Assembly: GCF_050436995.1 (NCBI RefSeq)
Contig: NC_134757.1
Coordinates: forward strand, 2,678,501 to 2,742,500
Length of the DNA: 64,000 nt
From: Anticarsia gemmatalis
Lineage: Eukaryota > Arthropoda > Insecta > Lepidoptera > Erebidae
Direction: 5' to 3'
The notes beneath the pieces are model-generated. The model did not search any database. It was not told the DNA's origin and saw only the letters and a list, made by a program, of their open reading frames with translations. The translations under genes were made by a program, and so were the position numbers. Below are positions 11,880 to 24,100 of this stretch, one piece after another; within the stretch, counting starts at the first letter, position 1, and every line of letters begins with the position of its first letter.

Positions 11880-12003
11880 ATAACACCCCTTCCTCCCTTG
11901 GGGGAGGCAAACACCAAAGAACGCCACTTGGTACGATCCTTTCAAACTTCCCTTGCCTCTTTCACATCCTTACATCTTGTCTACAGGACCGCCGCCGGTT
12001 ACA
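11880..12003 (-). mobile_element. Non-LTR retrotransposon 3' tail, inverted
   Basis: The reverse complement gives accggcggcggtcctgt, atgtgaaagaggcaaggg and aggatcgtaccaagtggcgt. It accounts for the long plus-strand ORF at 11850-12032. Confidence 0.5.
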
Positions 12004-12265
12004 AGTGCCACGGTCCTGAGGGCCTACTATGATTGGTGAAAACGAAATTCCGTAAAGTTTTGAAAGTGTTGGTTTATGACCTTTCCCTAAAAATGTGTTC
12101 TGTATCGGATAAGCATGCTTTACATTTTTGTATCATAGTTTGACCGACATCTTATATAGGATAGAACTATGATAAGAAACAAACTAATGGCAAACAAATA
12201 TTCGTTTTTTATTATAGTTGGGCCCCTTTTTTAATCCGTGATCTTTAAATAATTTTTAAATTATT

Positions 12266-12400
12266 GTGTTGAGGGATTACTGTCCCCCTGCTGGGCATGG
12301 ATCTCCTCCCGTAATGAGGGAGAGGTTAGGCCATGAGTCCATCACGCTGGCCAATTGCGGCTTGGGAACTTTGCATACTTTCAAGAACTGAAAGATTGAT
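12266..12400 (+). repeat. Interspersed repeat (gctggccaagtgcg family)
   Basis: Contains cctgctgggcatggatctcc, gtaatgagggagaggttagg and cacgctggccaattgcggct, then actttgcatactttcaagaa. Confidence 0.5.
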
Positions 12401-13502
12401 ACATAATATGTTAAAAAGTGAAAAGTTGACTCCATATCATGTATGTTTGTTTGTCAGACAGGCGTGTGGCGCGTGACAAGGATGGAGGCGTGCCATTGGT
12501 CACCATGCGCCCACGGCATGCGCACGCGTCGCTTGCAGGGACGCACTTGACATTTCTTCATTTGCATAAAACATTGTTATATATTTTACATTTTCATTAA
12601 ACAAATAAGAAAGTCATTTTTGAAACTAATTTAGAATTGTTAAAAAGATAAATTTGTATTCTCATAATTTAAAGGGTTTGTATCAAATCAATAAATCAAT
12701 GGGATGCAAATTCCATTGGGTATGGAATCAACGGAATAAAATTGTACTATATCTGCACGAAGGCGGGTCAGTTTGCTTGATAATCATCATTTACTTACAA
12801 ATAGTATAACTATGTTATTTTCATGTTTTTCAGTTAAAGTCAACAACCAAAATAAATAATTCGATCACATACTTTAAGCAAACAAATATCATAATCAAAC
12901 TCCATTACGTATACCGGTAGTTTATATTTGTATGTTGTCTTTCTATATGAATACATTTGCTGCCAACAACCCTTTTGGTGGGTTCCAAATACCCACAAAG
13001 GGGAATGTTGACAGCGAAAGTGTTAAAAAAAATGTTATTTTTCACTTTATTCAAAAGTTAAGTGTTCGTGTTATTTCTCAAATTCGTCTCTGTACAATGT
13101 TTTGGTTATACCCACAGTAATTCTAAATTAAACAGACAATCGGGGCGTGGTGCTTACAAGATTATATTTTTATCTATTTGTTAATTTAATGATAATAGAA
13201 ATAAAACAAAACTTACTTTGACGTAAGCCGGATGAGTTCAGCGGCTGACGAAATTCTTGATAATGTTTATTTTCTTGTTATGACTAAGGCTGTTTTATAG
13301 TTTACTATAATGCTAAAATTATAATCAATTTTACTTTTAAAAACTTTATACCTAATTAAGCTGTTTTTAGGTGATTGTGGTCACAAATTATTATTTCCGA
13401 ATCAACACGTACTTCTGAGCGAGTTGTTTATTCATTTTGTGGTCGTCAGTTCATCATGCATACAACCACGTGGAACAAAAATCCTTTTTTTATAAAATAA
13501 TC

Positions 13503-13640
13503 AGGTGGTCCTGTATCACAAGGGGAATGGAGATGAATGGACGTGAATGAAGCAATAGAAGTTTGTAAGGATCGTGCCAAGTGGCGTTCTATGGTATACC
13601 TACCCCAATGGGAACAAGGCGCGATTTATTTGTGTGTATT
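13503..13640 (+). mobile_element. Non-LTR retrotransposon 3' tail
   Basis: Contains ggtcctgtatcacaag, gacgtgaatgaagcaatag and gatcgtgccaagtggcgt, followed by the pyrimidine-rich tcc/tacccc segment of the family. Confidence 0.5.
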
Positions 13641-14064
13641 TTCAGTATTAAATATAATTGCTTCCTTTACCTAATAATAGAAATACGTGTATAGTAAAAA
13701 ATGTCTTTATCTCTAAAAGTTCTTGGAAAGTTATAAACAGTCATATTATTTTTATCTATCTGAGACTGCCTTTAGTCAGAAATAATTATAGGCTTAAAAC
13801 GTGACTGCTTATAGTGGAGAACGCAGTTATCGCAGTGATAAGGATTGTCTGAATATGAAACGTGGGCCTGGCTAAGATGATAGAGACTGAGTGCTCTTAT
13901 AAGCTTTATAGACTAATTATAAGTAGGCACTTAAATTACATCACGTATGTAATGTACTAACGTTTCGCGGTCCCATGTAATAGGGGACGAAGTCTACTGT
14001 CATTTACCGGGCATGTTACTAAAGTGGAGACTTGAGAGACATATTTATATAAATAACGAAAATA

Positions 14065-14135
14065 TTAATAGCACTGCACCCAACCCAGGAATTGAACACA
14101 AGACTTTGTGGATAACAGTCGAATGCACTACCCCT
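14065..14135 (-). mobile_element. tRNA-like SINE remnant
   Basis: The reverse complement has gggtagtgcattcgactg and tgtgttcaattcctgggttg, resembling a decayed A and B box pair. Confidence 0.3.
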
Positions 14136-14211
14136 ACGCTTGTTACACACATATTTGAGTCGGATGTTCGGTTTGGCAGTATTTATCGAACAATAAAAGA
14201 GCTAAATAAAT

Positions 14212-14360
14212 AGATGTGTGGATATGAATGAGGCGAGGGAAGTTTGTAAGGATGTAGTAAGTGGCGTTCTTAGGTATCTGCCCACCCCTAGGGGAAAAAG
14301 TCGTGATATTATGTATGTATTCATTGACATATGTATGCATGTTTGTATGTATGTATGTAC
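14212..14360 (+). mobile_element. Non-LTR retrotransposon 3' tail with ATGT tail
   Basis: The frame reads MDMNEAREVCKD before a small deletion shifts it. It ends in a tatgtatg/catgtttg simple repeat, the family's usual terminus. It accounts for two opposing ORFs here. Confidence 0.5.
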
Positions 14361-14479
14361 GAATAATAAAAATACAACACGTCACATATCAATTTTATTA
14401 AAATCCCTCTTGTTTCATACGAAGCTTGTATATTCATCTAATTACATCGAATATCTAACTTGCATATAACTTTTATACA

Positions 14480-17060
14480 TTCAATATGATTTTTACATAT
14501 TCTGCTTTAAATTTCACTGGTTACCCAGTGTGAACCAGGGTCTATTTAAAATGTCTTTATTAGGCTCTAAACGCAATAAAAATGACACAAATTATATGTA
14601 TATTTTGACCTTATTTAATGAATATAATGTAATTTTTTTTTTCATGTACTTCCAATGTTGAACTTGAATCGACAACCCTAAGTATATAAAAAAAAAATCT
14701 TATTATTAATTCACAATTTTTTATAAGTCACTGGATGTGTTATGAAAATATAATATATGGAATTAATAATATTAAATAATATTATTATTTATCAATAAAA
14801 TATGTGATGTAATCTAAATAATGTATAACTATGTATAATTGTTAAATAATTTTGTACTATTATTACAATTTAAAAATATTTATGTAAATAATAATTAATT
14901 CATTTTATTAAATATATTTTGTAAATATACTTGCTATGGTTTTTAAAATATGTTTCATTTAAAATCACCTTAATTCCAATTGAAATTAATTACGATGTTA
15001 AAATTGACTTAACATTAAACTGATATTTTAATTTTTTATTGTCATAAAATGGTGAAAAATGCTTTGTAAATATTTATTTTAGAACTGGCATTTTCAAGCA
15101 TATGTATATGTATTTATGTTTAAACTATATTTTATTATACATTTTCTAGTATATAACATTATTAACTGGATAAATACTTAACCAAAAAACATTTTCAAAC
15201 TGACTTTGAAATTTGTCGTTATTATAGTACCCAGACATTGTTTGCACGAATGTGTTGTTACAATCTCAAAAATATTTGAACAGGGTTGTCAATCAAAGCT
15301 ACTAGCGAGATTTACAAAAATATACATAATGATACTTCTACTATATATATTTTGGGAGAAAACATCTACATAAAATATTTATGAATTAACATCGAAATAA
15401 ATATATTTAAACTCCGTTTTATAACTAACGTTAAATCTTTCGCATTGTTTTCTTAAAAATAACCTTTTAAAATAAAACAGGGTGTGGACACGATGATCTT
15501 AAAACTCTAAACGTATTTTTCCATTAAAATTTTTCATTATAGTCTTTAAGAGCTTAGCAAAATGTAGAAATTTTCTTCACTATTTCGTTAAATATATAAG
15601 TACCCTTTTCGCGTGATTTTTTGGTAAAATTCCTCCATTATATTTTTTACATACGATTAAATAAAATCACCTTAGCTTTAAGACGCTAGTACTATAAATA
15701 TTTTTATTCGATTCCTCGTAACATTAATGAACTCTGTTAACATTTGGCTCATCATTGTTCAGTCAACCTCCACGTATTGGAAGACTAACGAAAACCTTGC
15801 AGTACACATATCAACACATACATTATCTAACTCTACCTACACATATTCATACAACGTGTATACGTACGATTCTAGAAATTTCGATATTCATATTTTTTTT
15901 TACTGTTTTTACAAAAAATGTTGACACAACCGAATTTTTGTTTATTAACTATTACTGTGTATGTATTTTAGGTACTTAGTAGATACTATTTCATCTATTT
16001 TGCTTCTAAAATGTATATTACGTTTTTTTATAAATATAATGTTAAAGACTCATTACACTATTATATGAATCACAAAAGCATAACACTGACACGACGTATA
16101 TTTATTATTTCGAGTGTAATGACTCCTTAATTTTTATTCCTACTATTGTTATAGTATTATTTTAGGTTAATTTTAGTACACAAGTAGCTATGAAATGAGG
16201 GTAGAATAAAATAATTATAATAATTAAAATAAATATGCAGAGAACCCTGCTTCCCGTTCATCATAACTCTAAATTAAATATAATAATAATAAATAATAAT
16301 CCTTACGATTTTATAAAATAAAATAAAATTATTACACACAGACGATGAAGAGTACAGAACAATAAATAAATATTAGTACAATAAAAATAACATTATTATT
16401 TAGTTAAATATTATTATATTAATAATATGAAATAATAATTAGTATATCTACACAGTATTATACTGAACAACGTTAGTCTTGCTTTACAATCATTATATAT
16501 TATTATACATATTATATAAGTGCGCCACAAAATGCCAGATACAGTTTTGTGTAACCAATGCAATAATATGTTTTCTTTCCGTTACTTTCCCACTGCTGGG
16601 CAAGGGTGTCCCGAACTAGGGAGGGGTTATGCCTTGTATCCACCACGCTGGCCAAGTGCGAGTTGGGGACTTTGTATACCTTCAAGAACTGTTCTAAAGA
16701 ACTCTCAGGCATGCAAGGTTTCCTCACGATGTTTTCCTTCACCGTTGGAACAAGTCATAATTATTTCTAATACACACATTACTTCGAAAAGCTATTGGTG
16801 TGTTGCCTCGGGTTCGGACCGTCAACCACTTGCTTCAAAGGTTTAACTTATATCACTCGATTTTCACTGTTATAATAATATAAGACAGTACTGGCCTGCG
16901 TAAAAAATGCTCGCTTGAAAAATATTCTTGGCATTTTTTGGCGATAATATACATGTAGATATATACAATTACAATAATATATAATAATTATATTCGCTAT
17001 TATTTATATTTATTATTATATATTAAAATGTAGCTGTTTAGACAAATAAATCGATAAAAG
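14480..17060. other. Very AT-rich tract with many TAA/ATA runs
   Basis: Dense taataataat and aaataaat runs with little GC, interrupted by one interspersed repeat (16580-16850). No coding potential was seen. It may be intergenic or include a far 3' UTR of the calmodulin-like gene, whose stop is 1.1 kb away. Confidence 0.5.
16580..16850 (+). repeat. Interspersed repeat (gctggccaagtgcg family), longest copy
   Basis: About 270 bases: cactgctgggcaagggtgtc, ccaccacgctggccaagtgc, gcatgcaaggtttcctcacg, cttcaccgttggaacaagtc, then ggttcggaccgtcaaccact. The 108-residue ORF here is this repeat and not a gene. Confidence 0.55.
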
Positions 17061-17068
17061 CACATAGG

Positions 17069-17769
17069 TTAAGGGCTACTGCACGTTTGCGACTGAGTGT
17101 CGATTTTACGACGCGATTTTTTAAATTGTCGCATTACGATTATTATAAAATTCAGTATATTTTATATTTAATGTATTAAATTGGATGAAATGTGTATTGA
17201 TGTAATTATATTATGTTTTTTCAATAAAATGAAATTATTAGCCCATGATTATTAGAATAAAATAGAATAATATCAATGTTAACAATTGTAATTTTTGTTG
17301 ATTCCCCTTTTGGTTTGCGATGCCTGAAGGATTTTCAGCAGAGCAATGTTGGACGTTATTAAGACCAACTTAACTATTAAATGCCAACAGGGAAGAAGAC
17401 TAAGTGTCATTTTCAAAACTTATGGATAAATGACGGATACCTTATCCAATAGATAAAGTGACAGTTAGTGTATGGAAATGATAGTGTATGATGATCGAGA
17501 AGCAGTATATATTTTAGGTTTTTGTACCCAGAAGAAGGCAAATTATAAATACTTTGATAAAAGGAAAAATAATATTAATATTGTATATTATTATAGACGC
17601 TAAGGAGCAAATTCTTTAAAATAAAATGAATTATAACGAATGTCGTATCCTACAGCCATTTTGTTTTTTATTCTCCCCCATACAAGTTGATATGATGATG
17701 ATGTATGTTATTTTAACTCGATTTTCAAGGCTTTTTTCAGTCTACATAAATGTATGAGGTAGCCCTTAA
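17069..17769. mobile_element. Possible TTAA-flanked non-autonomous element
   Basis: TTAAGGGCTAC at 17069-17079 is mirrored by GTAGCCCTTAA at 17759-17769, so both ends have TTAA outside a 7-bp inverted repeat, as in piggyBac-type insertions. About 690 AT-rich bases lie between, without an ORF. Confidence 0.35.
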
Positions 17770-18052
17770 GCACATTAATGTTATACTAATCAACAAGCGA
17801 TCGTTTAGTCGTTTATGTCGCACACACAATAATCTAGTCTTACTCGCGGTAACAAAATTCAGCTAAACACACCGATTTAAATCAGTACTAAGGTAATTTT
17901 TGCCACAATATAACCGCAACTGCCATTTTTCTGCCACAATATAATCGCAAGTGCGGTTTTTTGTCGGTAATGCGCGTAACTGAAACAAGGGTACGTATAC
18001 ACTGCCACCAAGCGCGTACTATAAAAGTATTCACGTCAAACACGTCTATAAC

Positions 18053-18058
18053 TTTATT
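18053..18058 (-). terminator. Candidate polyadenylation signal of the calmodulin-like gene
   Basis: AATAAA on the minus strand, about 100 bases past the stop codon. The downstream DNA is AT-rich and has more such hexamers, so a longer 3' UTR is equally possible. Confidence 0.3.
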
Positions 18059-18155
18059 ATTATTATATAAGAGTTTCTTTTCCCCCGTACTTGGTCAAGT
18101 ACGAATAGGGGCACTGGCTTCCGGGAACATCTCTCTTCGGCCTTGACTCTGCATA

Positions 18156-18187
18156 CTAGTTTTTCGACGTCAATATTGTCACGAACT
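18156..18187 (-). CDS. Calmodulin-like gene, terminal coding exon 8
   Basis: The acceptor is ctgtttcag, and the split codon G|AG gives Glu of NYDEF. The exon encodes EFVTILTSKN and then TAG at 18158-18156. It aligns with EFVTMMTSK of calmodulin, with Ile-Leu in place of Met-Met and one extra Asn. It is only 32 nt long, but the family match is residue for residue. Confidence 0.9.
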
Positions 18188-21100
18188 CTGAAACAGAGAA
18201 TAAATAGAGTTTAGACTAATTGTGAACTTTTAAAAGAGTTCCTGAAATAAATACTTTTCTGCCAAGAAAATCCGTTATTACGTGAAATAAGTAAGTTCCT
18301 TTTAAACCTTCCTACCTTGGAAAGCATATTTTATGAAGCCTATCGCCTTATCGTGTTGGTTATCTTACCCACCGAACTATGAGAGTAAGAGAATAGAGAG
18401 TGTACCTGTGTATTGTGCACACACTTTAACACTATAAACAAAGGCCTGCACAGTTGGCTGGTTTCAACGAATCTAGCCACCATAGTTGAACATCAGCCAG
18501 AAGATTTACATTCCTTATTCAGAAGTAGTGGTAAATGGTAGTCGTGGTACTGACCGTCGTAGTTGACCATGCCGTCACCATCGAGGTCTGCCTCGCGGAT
18601 CATGTCATCGACCTCCTCCTCGCTGAGCCGCTCGCCCAAGTTCGTCATCACGTGGCGCAGCTCCACCGACGATATCAAGCCATCGTTGTTCTTGTCGAAT
18701 ACCCTGCAACATTGTAAGGAGTGAAATTTTGGGAATGTATTGAAGATTAGTATTAACTAGCTGACCCGCGCAACTTCGCTTGCGTCACATGAGAGAGAAT
18801 GGGTCAAAATTTTCCCCGTTTCCGAAACATTTTTTACTGGTACTCTGCTACTATTGGTAGAAGTGTGATGATATATAGCCTATAACCTTCCTCGATAAAT
18901 GGGCTATCTAACACTGAAAGAATTTTTCAAATCAGACCCGTAGTTCCTGAGATTAGCGCGTTCAAACAAACAAACAAACAATCAAACAAATCAAACAAAC
19001 AAACTCTTCAGCTTTATAATATTATATAGTATATATATAGTATAGATTACATGCAATCACCGAGGTAGTCCATCTAGAGCACCCGTTCAAATAGCATCTA
19101 GCCTTGTCTACGAAGGCCATCCATCAATGTTTTAAAATTCGACACGTGTTCTTCGTGGACTACCTCCAATCAGCTTAGCATTTCTTCCAACTATATTGGA
19201 ATCGGCTTCCAGTGTCACTTATACAGCTGAATACCAGTATTTTACATAGAGCGACTGCTTATCTGCCGTTTAGTTTCTAGATAAAACGATACCCCTTGGT
19301 GAGACTGGTTGTTAGACTTTCAACCTTCTGACTACTGTTAACGACCTGACCTTGACCTTGACCTGCCTACCGAAACACAAAGGAACTCGATATGTATAGT
19401 ATGGTCACCCATCCATAGACCTACCTCAGCAAGCTTTCTTTAACCCCAGAGATGGATCTGTGAGAGTATTGTTACCCTTGTAATCAATCCATTAAAATTG
19501 AACGAGTGATTAGAATGTACACTTTCATGACGTACACCACTGGACGGATAATTATGAAAGATACACTAATAGCTTATAACCTGGATCGACATACAGCATA
19601 CTTTTCACACCGGAAAATTCTGTCACGCCGAAGAAACCGCAGCAGAAGATAGTTCTAAATAAAACTATGCTTAAACTCCATTATTTTCGGCCGGATTATT
19701 TTGATTTGTTTAATCTTATTAGTTTAACCTCGTTACCTGAAAGCCTCTCTAAGCTCATCCTCTCCATCAGCCCCGCGCATCTTCTTGGACATCATTTGGA
19801 GGAACTCATTGAACTCGATGGTGCCGTTGCCGTCCTGGTCTACCTCCTTCACCATGTCTCGCAGTTCCGTCTCTGAAATACGTATCATTGTATATCGTTA
19901 AAAGAAGAAAATAAATCTATGTGACATATGGTGCAGGCGAACCGTCGTCGATAAAAGGGCCTGCAAGCTCATTTTGGGCTACCTTTTCCATAGAGTTCAT
20001 TAGCTAAGGGGTATCTTTGCCCGTTTGAATGGTCAAATTTTCTTTTTCTTACTATTCATTTGTCTCTAATTTATTGTTGAAGAGGTTCAGTTGTATGTGT
20101 AAAGAGCTTGTTAATTTGCTAAAGATTGTGACTAATAGTTTATTACAGTTTCACCGCTAGTCCTTTTATTTTCACTTTTTATTTTATTGTTTGGTTAGTG
20201 GTTAACCTAGTGTCAAAGTTGTTCAAGCCGTATGAAAGCCCTTTCTCAAGGCTTAACGACCAGTATCTTAGTAGATAACAACCGGGACCGATTTTTTACG
20301 TGCTCTCAGAAGCACAGAGACGCCCTGCTCAAATGCCACGAAGCGGTCACCAATCTGCTGAATGACCGAGTCAAATGTTGCTTAACCCAGAGCTAATCAA
20401 CCAGTGTGGGCTACTGACTATGTCTTGTTTATTTTCATTATTAAACTGCGTATCCTTCAAAAGTTGAATAAGTATAGTCCGTACCTCTACAAAGAAGACT
20501 AAAGCTTTTATTTCACGATTCCAAAACAATATAAAATATCACTAGCAATATTTGTTCACAATAAAATTGTTCACCAGTAATTGTCTAAAACAAGGTTTTA
20601 TCGTACAAACAGAAAGTAATACGGCCGTAAATAATACGGGAATGGTACGTACGTGAGTACTTTTGTTTCAAAGATAACGTTTATATATCGCGAGTGCTGC
20701 GTTTAGGTATTGAGACGGTATTGCGGATCGCTAGTTTCACTATTACGAATATAAGGTTGGATTTTCGTATTGTTGTCTTATCAGGGTGTGTTTTCTTTAT
20801 CGGTATGATTTAATCGTTCAAGTATTGAGGAAATATGAATAAATTGGCGGTGATTAATCCTTGAAAATGATTTTTGGTAAAGGAGTGTGTAATCTAAGCT
20901 GGTTCGTCATGAAAGCCGAGGTTAAGTTATGGATAGCGTGTAATACTTTTGAAAAAACATGAAACGCTATCGTTTTAAGTTTAAGGAATTTTAGTTTGGG
21001 ATACTACGTACTACTGATACGTATATAAACGTATTGTATTTTTAGTTCAGCCAACTTAAAAACTTGTTACTTAATGTTTAATTTATGTTACTATCTACAT

Positions 21101-24100
21101 CTGTCATAGTTGATAATAATAATAGCAACAAGGATTAATTCCTGGTCTCGAATATTTTGTATTTATTATGGCGTTTTTCATCTGCTGCAAATTCTATATC
21201 ATAAAAGCAATATGATCAATTCCTTAAGTCAACATCCATATCTCCACGTACTTTTATATTAAGAAAAGCTCAAACACTTCAATTTTAAAACCCCTCACAA
21301 ATTCGTTTGTTAATCAATCAAAATTAAATTCGTGTCAATTATAATGATTGACGCAGAACAATGAACTAATTTATCTATAATCACTTCGGTAATCGACGAG
21401 TAATTAAAATCCAATATAAATTACTGATCACCTCTTAAGACTGTAAAGTTGCGTGTCCACTGCGGCGGAATCGATGCGAATGCACTGTAAAGAACGGTTT
21501 CCACCGTGATAGGTAAAAGAGCGGAAAATGCTTACGCATTCTTTTTATAGTAAATAGGTTTATATTCACACCACCAAGGAATTGGTCACTTGATTTCCCA
21601 CAACTAGAACAAAAACTGGGCGAGGTCAATTCTACCCTTTCTTTACGCTCGGCTCTTTCCGTCTAACTATTCGTTGGTGAAAGTACAAGTATGCAGTTTG
21701 CACTTGCCAGTTAAACGAAGTCATTAATGGGACCGTACCGCTCGCGATGGAAACTGAGTTTAAGGATTTGTTACGTTGATGTTATTTTCAATGGTACTGC
21801 GTCAACTGGAACAAATCCTTACGGTCCGTACGTTTCGATTCCGACACAGTGAACGCGATACAGGGTAGATTCCCACCTGAAGGAAGATGCGTGAAGCATA
21901 GCTTATTTAGTATTGTCTTCGCATCAAAGCTTCATCGATTAAATGTGTGAGGTTTTTGTATGTATTTCTCTATTCTAATGTTATACGCGACGAATTTTCC
22001 TTCAAACATGGACCGATCCTAAGGGCCGCAATACTTTGCTACGATGACGCACCGCAAATATTTACGATGTTTATGAATCTTGTTCTGCTGTGCGACGTCA
22101 TTTTTGCGATGCGTCGGCGCAACGCCGTGTTGTAGCTTCGCCCTAAGACGTAGACATTTCAATTTGAATGTATGAAACACGACAGAGGTATTTGGCATAA
22201 CTCCAAACTTCAACTATTAGTGAGACTATTTGATAACAGTTTCGCTGTCTTGTCAATGTTTAAGATTAGATCAAAAGGTGCAAAGTGCGGTTGGAAATAT
22301 GTTATGCGTTTTCGAAGAGAAGGATAAAATTGACAAAAATCTTGTCGTCGCTTGTGATGGTCAAAGTTTCTACGGTTTTTGCCTATAGGCAATTACGGGG
22401 TTACGAGAGGCAGCGTCTTCGTGCTTAAGAGGGCACTTAATTAGGCAACAAGATATCAGTCGTTAAGTTAACTGAACTTAAGGTAGAACTACTATTGCAC
22501 TGTGTTAATCATAAACCATAGGTCCAATAAAAACGGGTTTAACTATTTCCTAAGGAGGAAAAACCATGGGTGTTTTCAAATTTAGTTTATTTTTATTAAA
22601 ATACAATCGAACATGATTTCAATAACTAAAGCAAAAAGCATTGATTTTAAGTATTTATGAATACAGAATATCTATTTACATCTACTCAACCACAACTTCA
22701 TGTAACGGAATTTTAATTTTCATTCACTACTTGTATGAATTGACAACGTTATAGTATTTGACTACTAATCAAATCAGTTACAACGAAAGGAGTCAAAGAT
22801 ATTTATTTACTTTCACAAAATTGTACATTAGTTGACATCAAATGAGTACCTACCTAAAAATTAAATTGTTTCTGTATGTCACTGAAAATTGCAACATTAA
22901 AAAAAGGGTTTTAAAATTGTATGCTACAAGTTTAACCTTAGGTACTATTTCATTGAGAAGCCATCGCCTGCATCTGCCAAGTTTATTCAAGTGTGAATCC
23001 TGTATAGTACAATTAATTACTACCCACATATTTCTTAGTATTTCATAAAAGCCATATGGCAAATAATGTTTTTACAGTATTTTTACCCTCATAAAGCTGA
23101 CTTATCCTCCATCAGGCTGACAAAGTACAGGTTTGGGACTTTCATGCCTTGAAGAAATGTCTTAATTTTTAGGCTTGCAAGGTTTCATCACGATGGTTTC
23201 CTTCACCATTAGAGCATATATCTACAAAGGTACATCTTTATAATTTACACAAGAATACTTGCAATTAATAAAAGGTATTTACCTCAACTAAACTATGCGT
23301 ATTAAATATACAAAATACGAATAAAAAAAGAAATAGAATTTTCATAGGAATCTCAGGAAAATTACTTTATACATTTTGAAGTATCTTTATACCAATAAAG
23401 ATACCTACTTCAAAATGTATATTAATGGAAGGAATTAAAGAAACGAATGTCTAATCGCAAGGCAGATTATTCTGAGTGACTTAATTTTGACGCGTAAATC
23501 TACGATTCCATAAATACGCTGGAAGCCGAATTTTAATCCGCGCCAAGATGCGGGCTTCCATTCGCGAATGAAGCCGGAATAGACTGTATACTTATAATAA
23601 TGCTAATTTACTAAACATTTATGTAGAATACATGTCAATGAGCAAATTGACAGAATTTGTTCGTGTATTTATCGGGTATGTGCTGATTTTGTTTATTATG
23701 ACAAAATTCCGTCAGCTGAATGATTATGTACTTTGTAACATTCTAAAGGACATAAATAACTATTTATTTGGGGCCAGCTTTTTGTCAGAGACACTAAGGT
23801 AGATAGATATTTAAGTATGGGTAGGTACCTACCATTTTTCAAAGGTTTAATTGTAATTAAATCCTTACCATCAAAAGAGAATACTTAGATACTAAAATCA
23901 CTACAGGTAATAATTATTCAGTGTAAGATAATTTTCTTAGAATTATTGTTCTGTAAAGTCCTGTTATCTACTTTAATTATTTTTTTATAAATTGTAATGT
24001 AAAACAAAATTTCACAACACGTTCTCAACGGCGCCGTGGCTTAGTTGGTTAAAGCGCCTGTCTAGTAAACAGGAGATCGTGAGTTCGAATCTCGCCGGGG

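Larger units (their letters stand above)
1..18052. other. Left intergenic flank, repeats only
   Basis: No exon or RNA gene could be supported here. The sequence is AT-rich and carries LINE tails, SINEs, a foldback element, a Helitron-like copy and simple repeats, listed separately. Stretches such as 1-480, 3300-4360 and 7570-8270 show nothing identifiable. Confidence 0.6.
18704..19736 (-). other. Intron of the calmodulin-like gene with Helitron-like and 5S-like repeat insertions
   Basis: The GTAACG donor and ttgcag acceptor bound about 1 kb, nearly all of it repeats: a Lep1-like Helitron copy (18758-19032) and an inverted 5S-like SINE (19165-19460). Nothing coding was seen. Confidence 0.7.

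Noticed and set aside
16520..16846. 108-residue plus-strand ORF
   Set aside because: It lies within the longest copy of the gctggccaagtgcg interspersed repeat and has no protein-like composition.
18493..18554. Read-through end of calmodulin-like exon 7
   Set aside because: The read-through residues do not resemble any calmodulin C-terminus, whereas the exon at 18187 restores EFVTILTSK exactly. A retained-intron isoform is not excluded.
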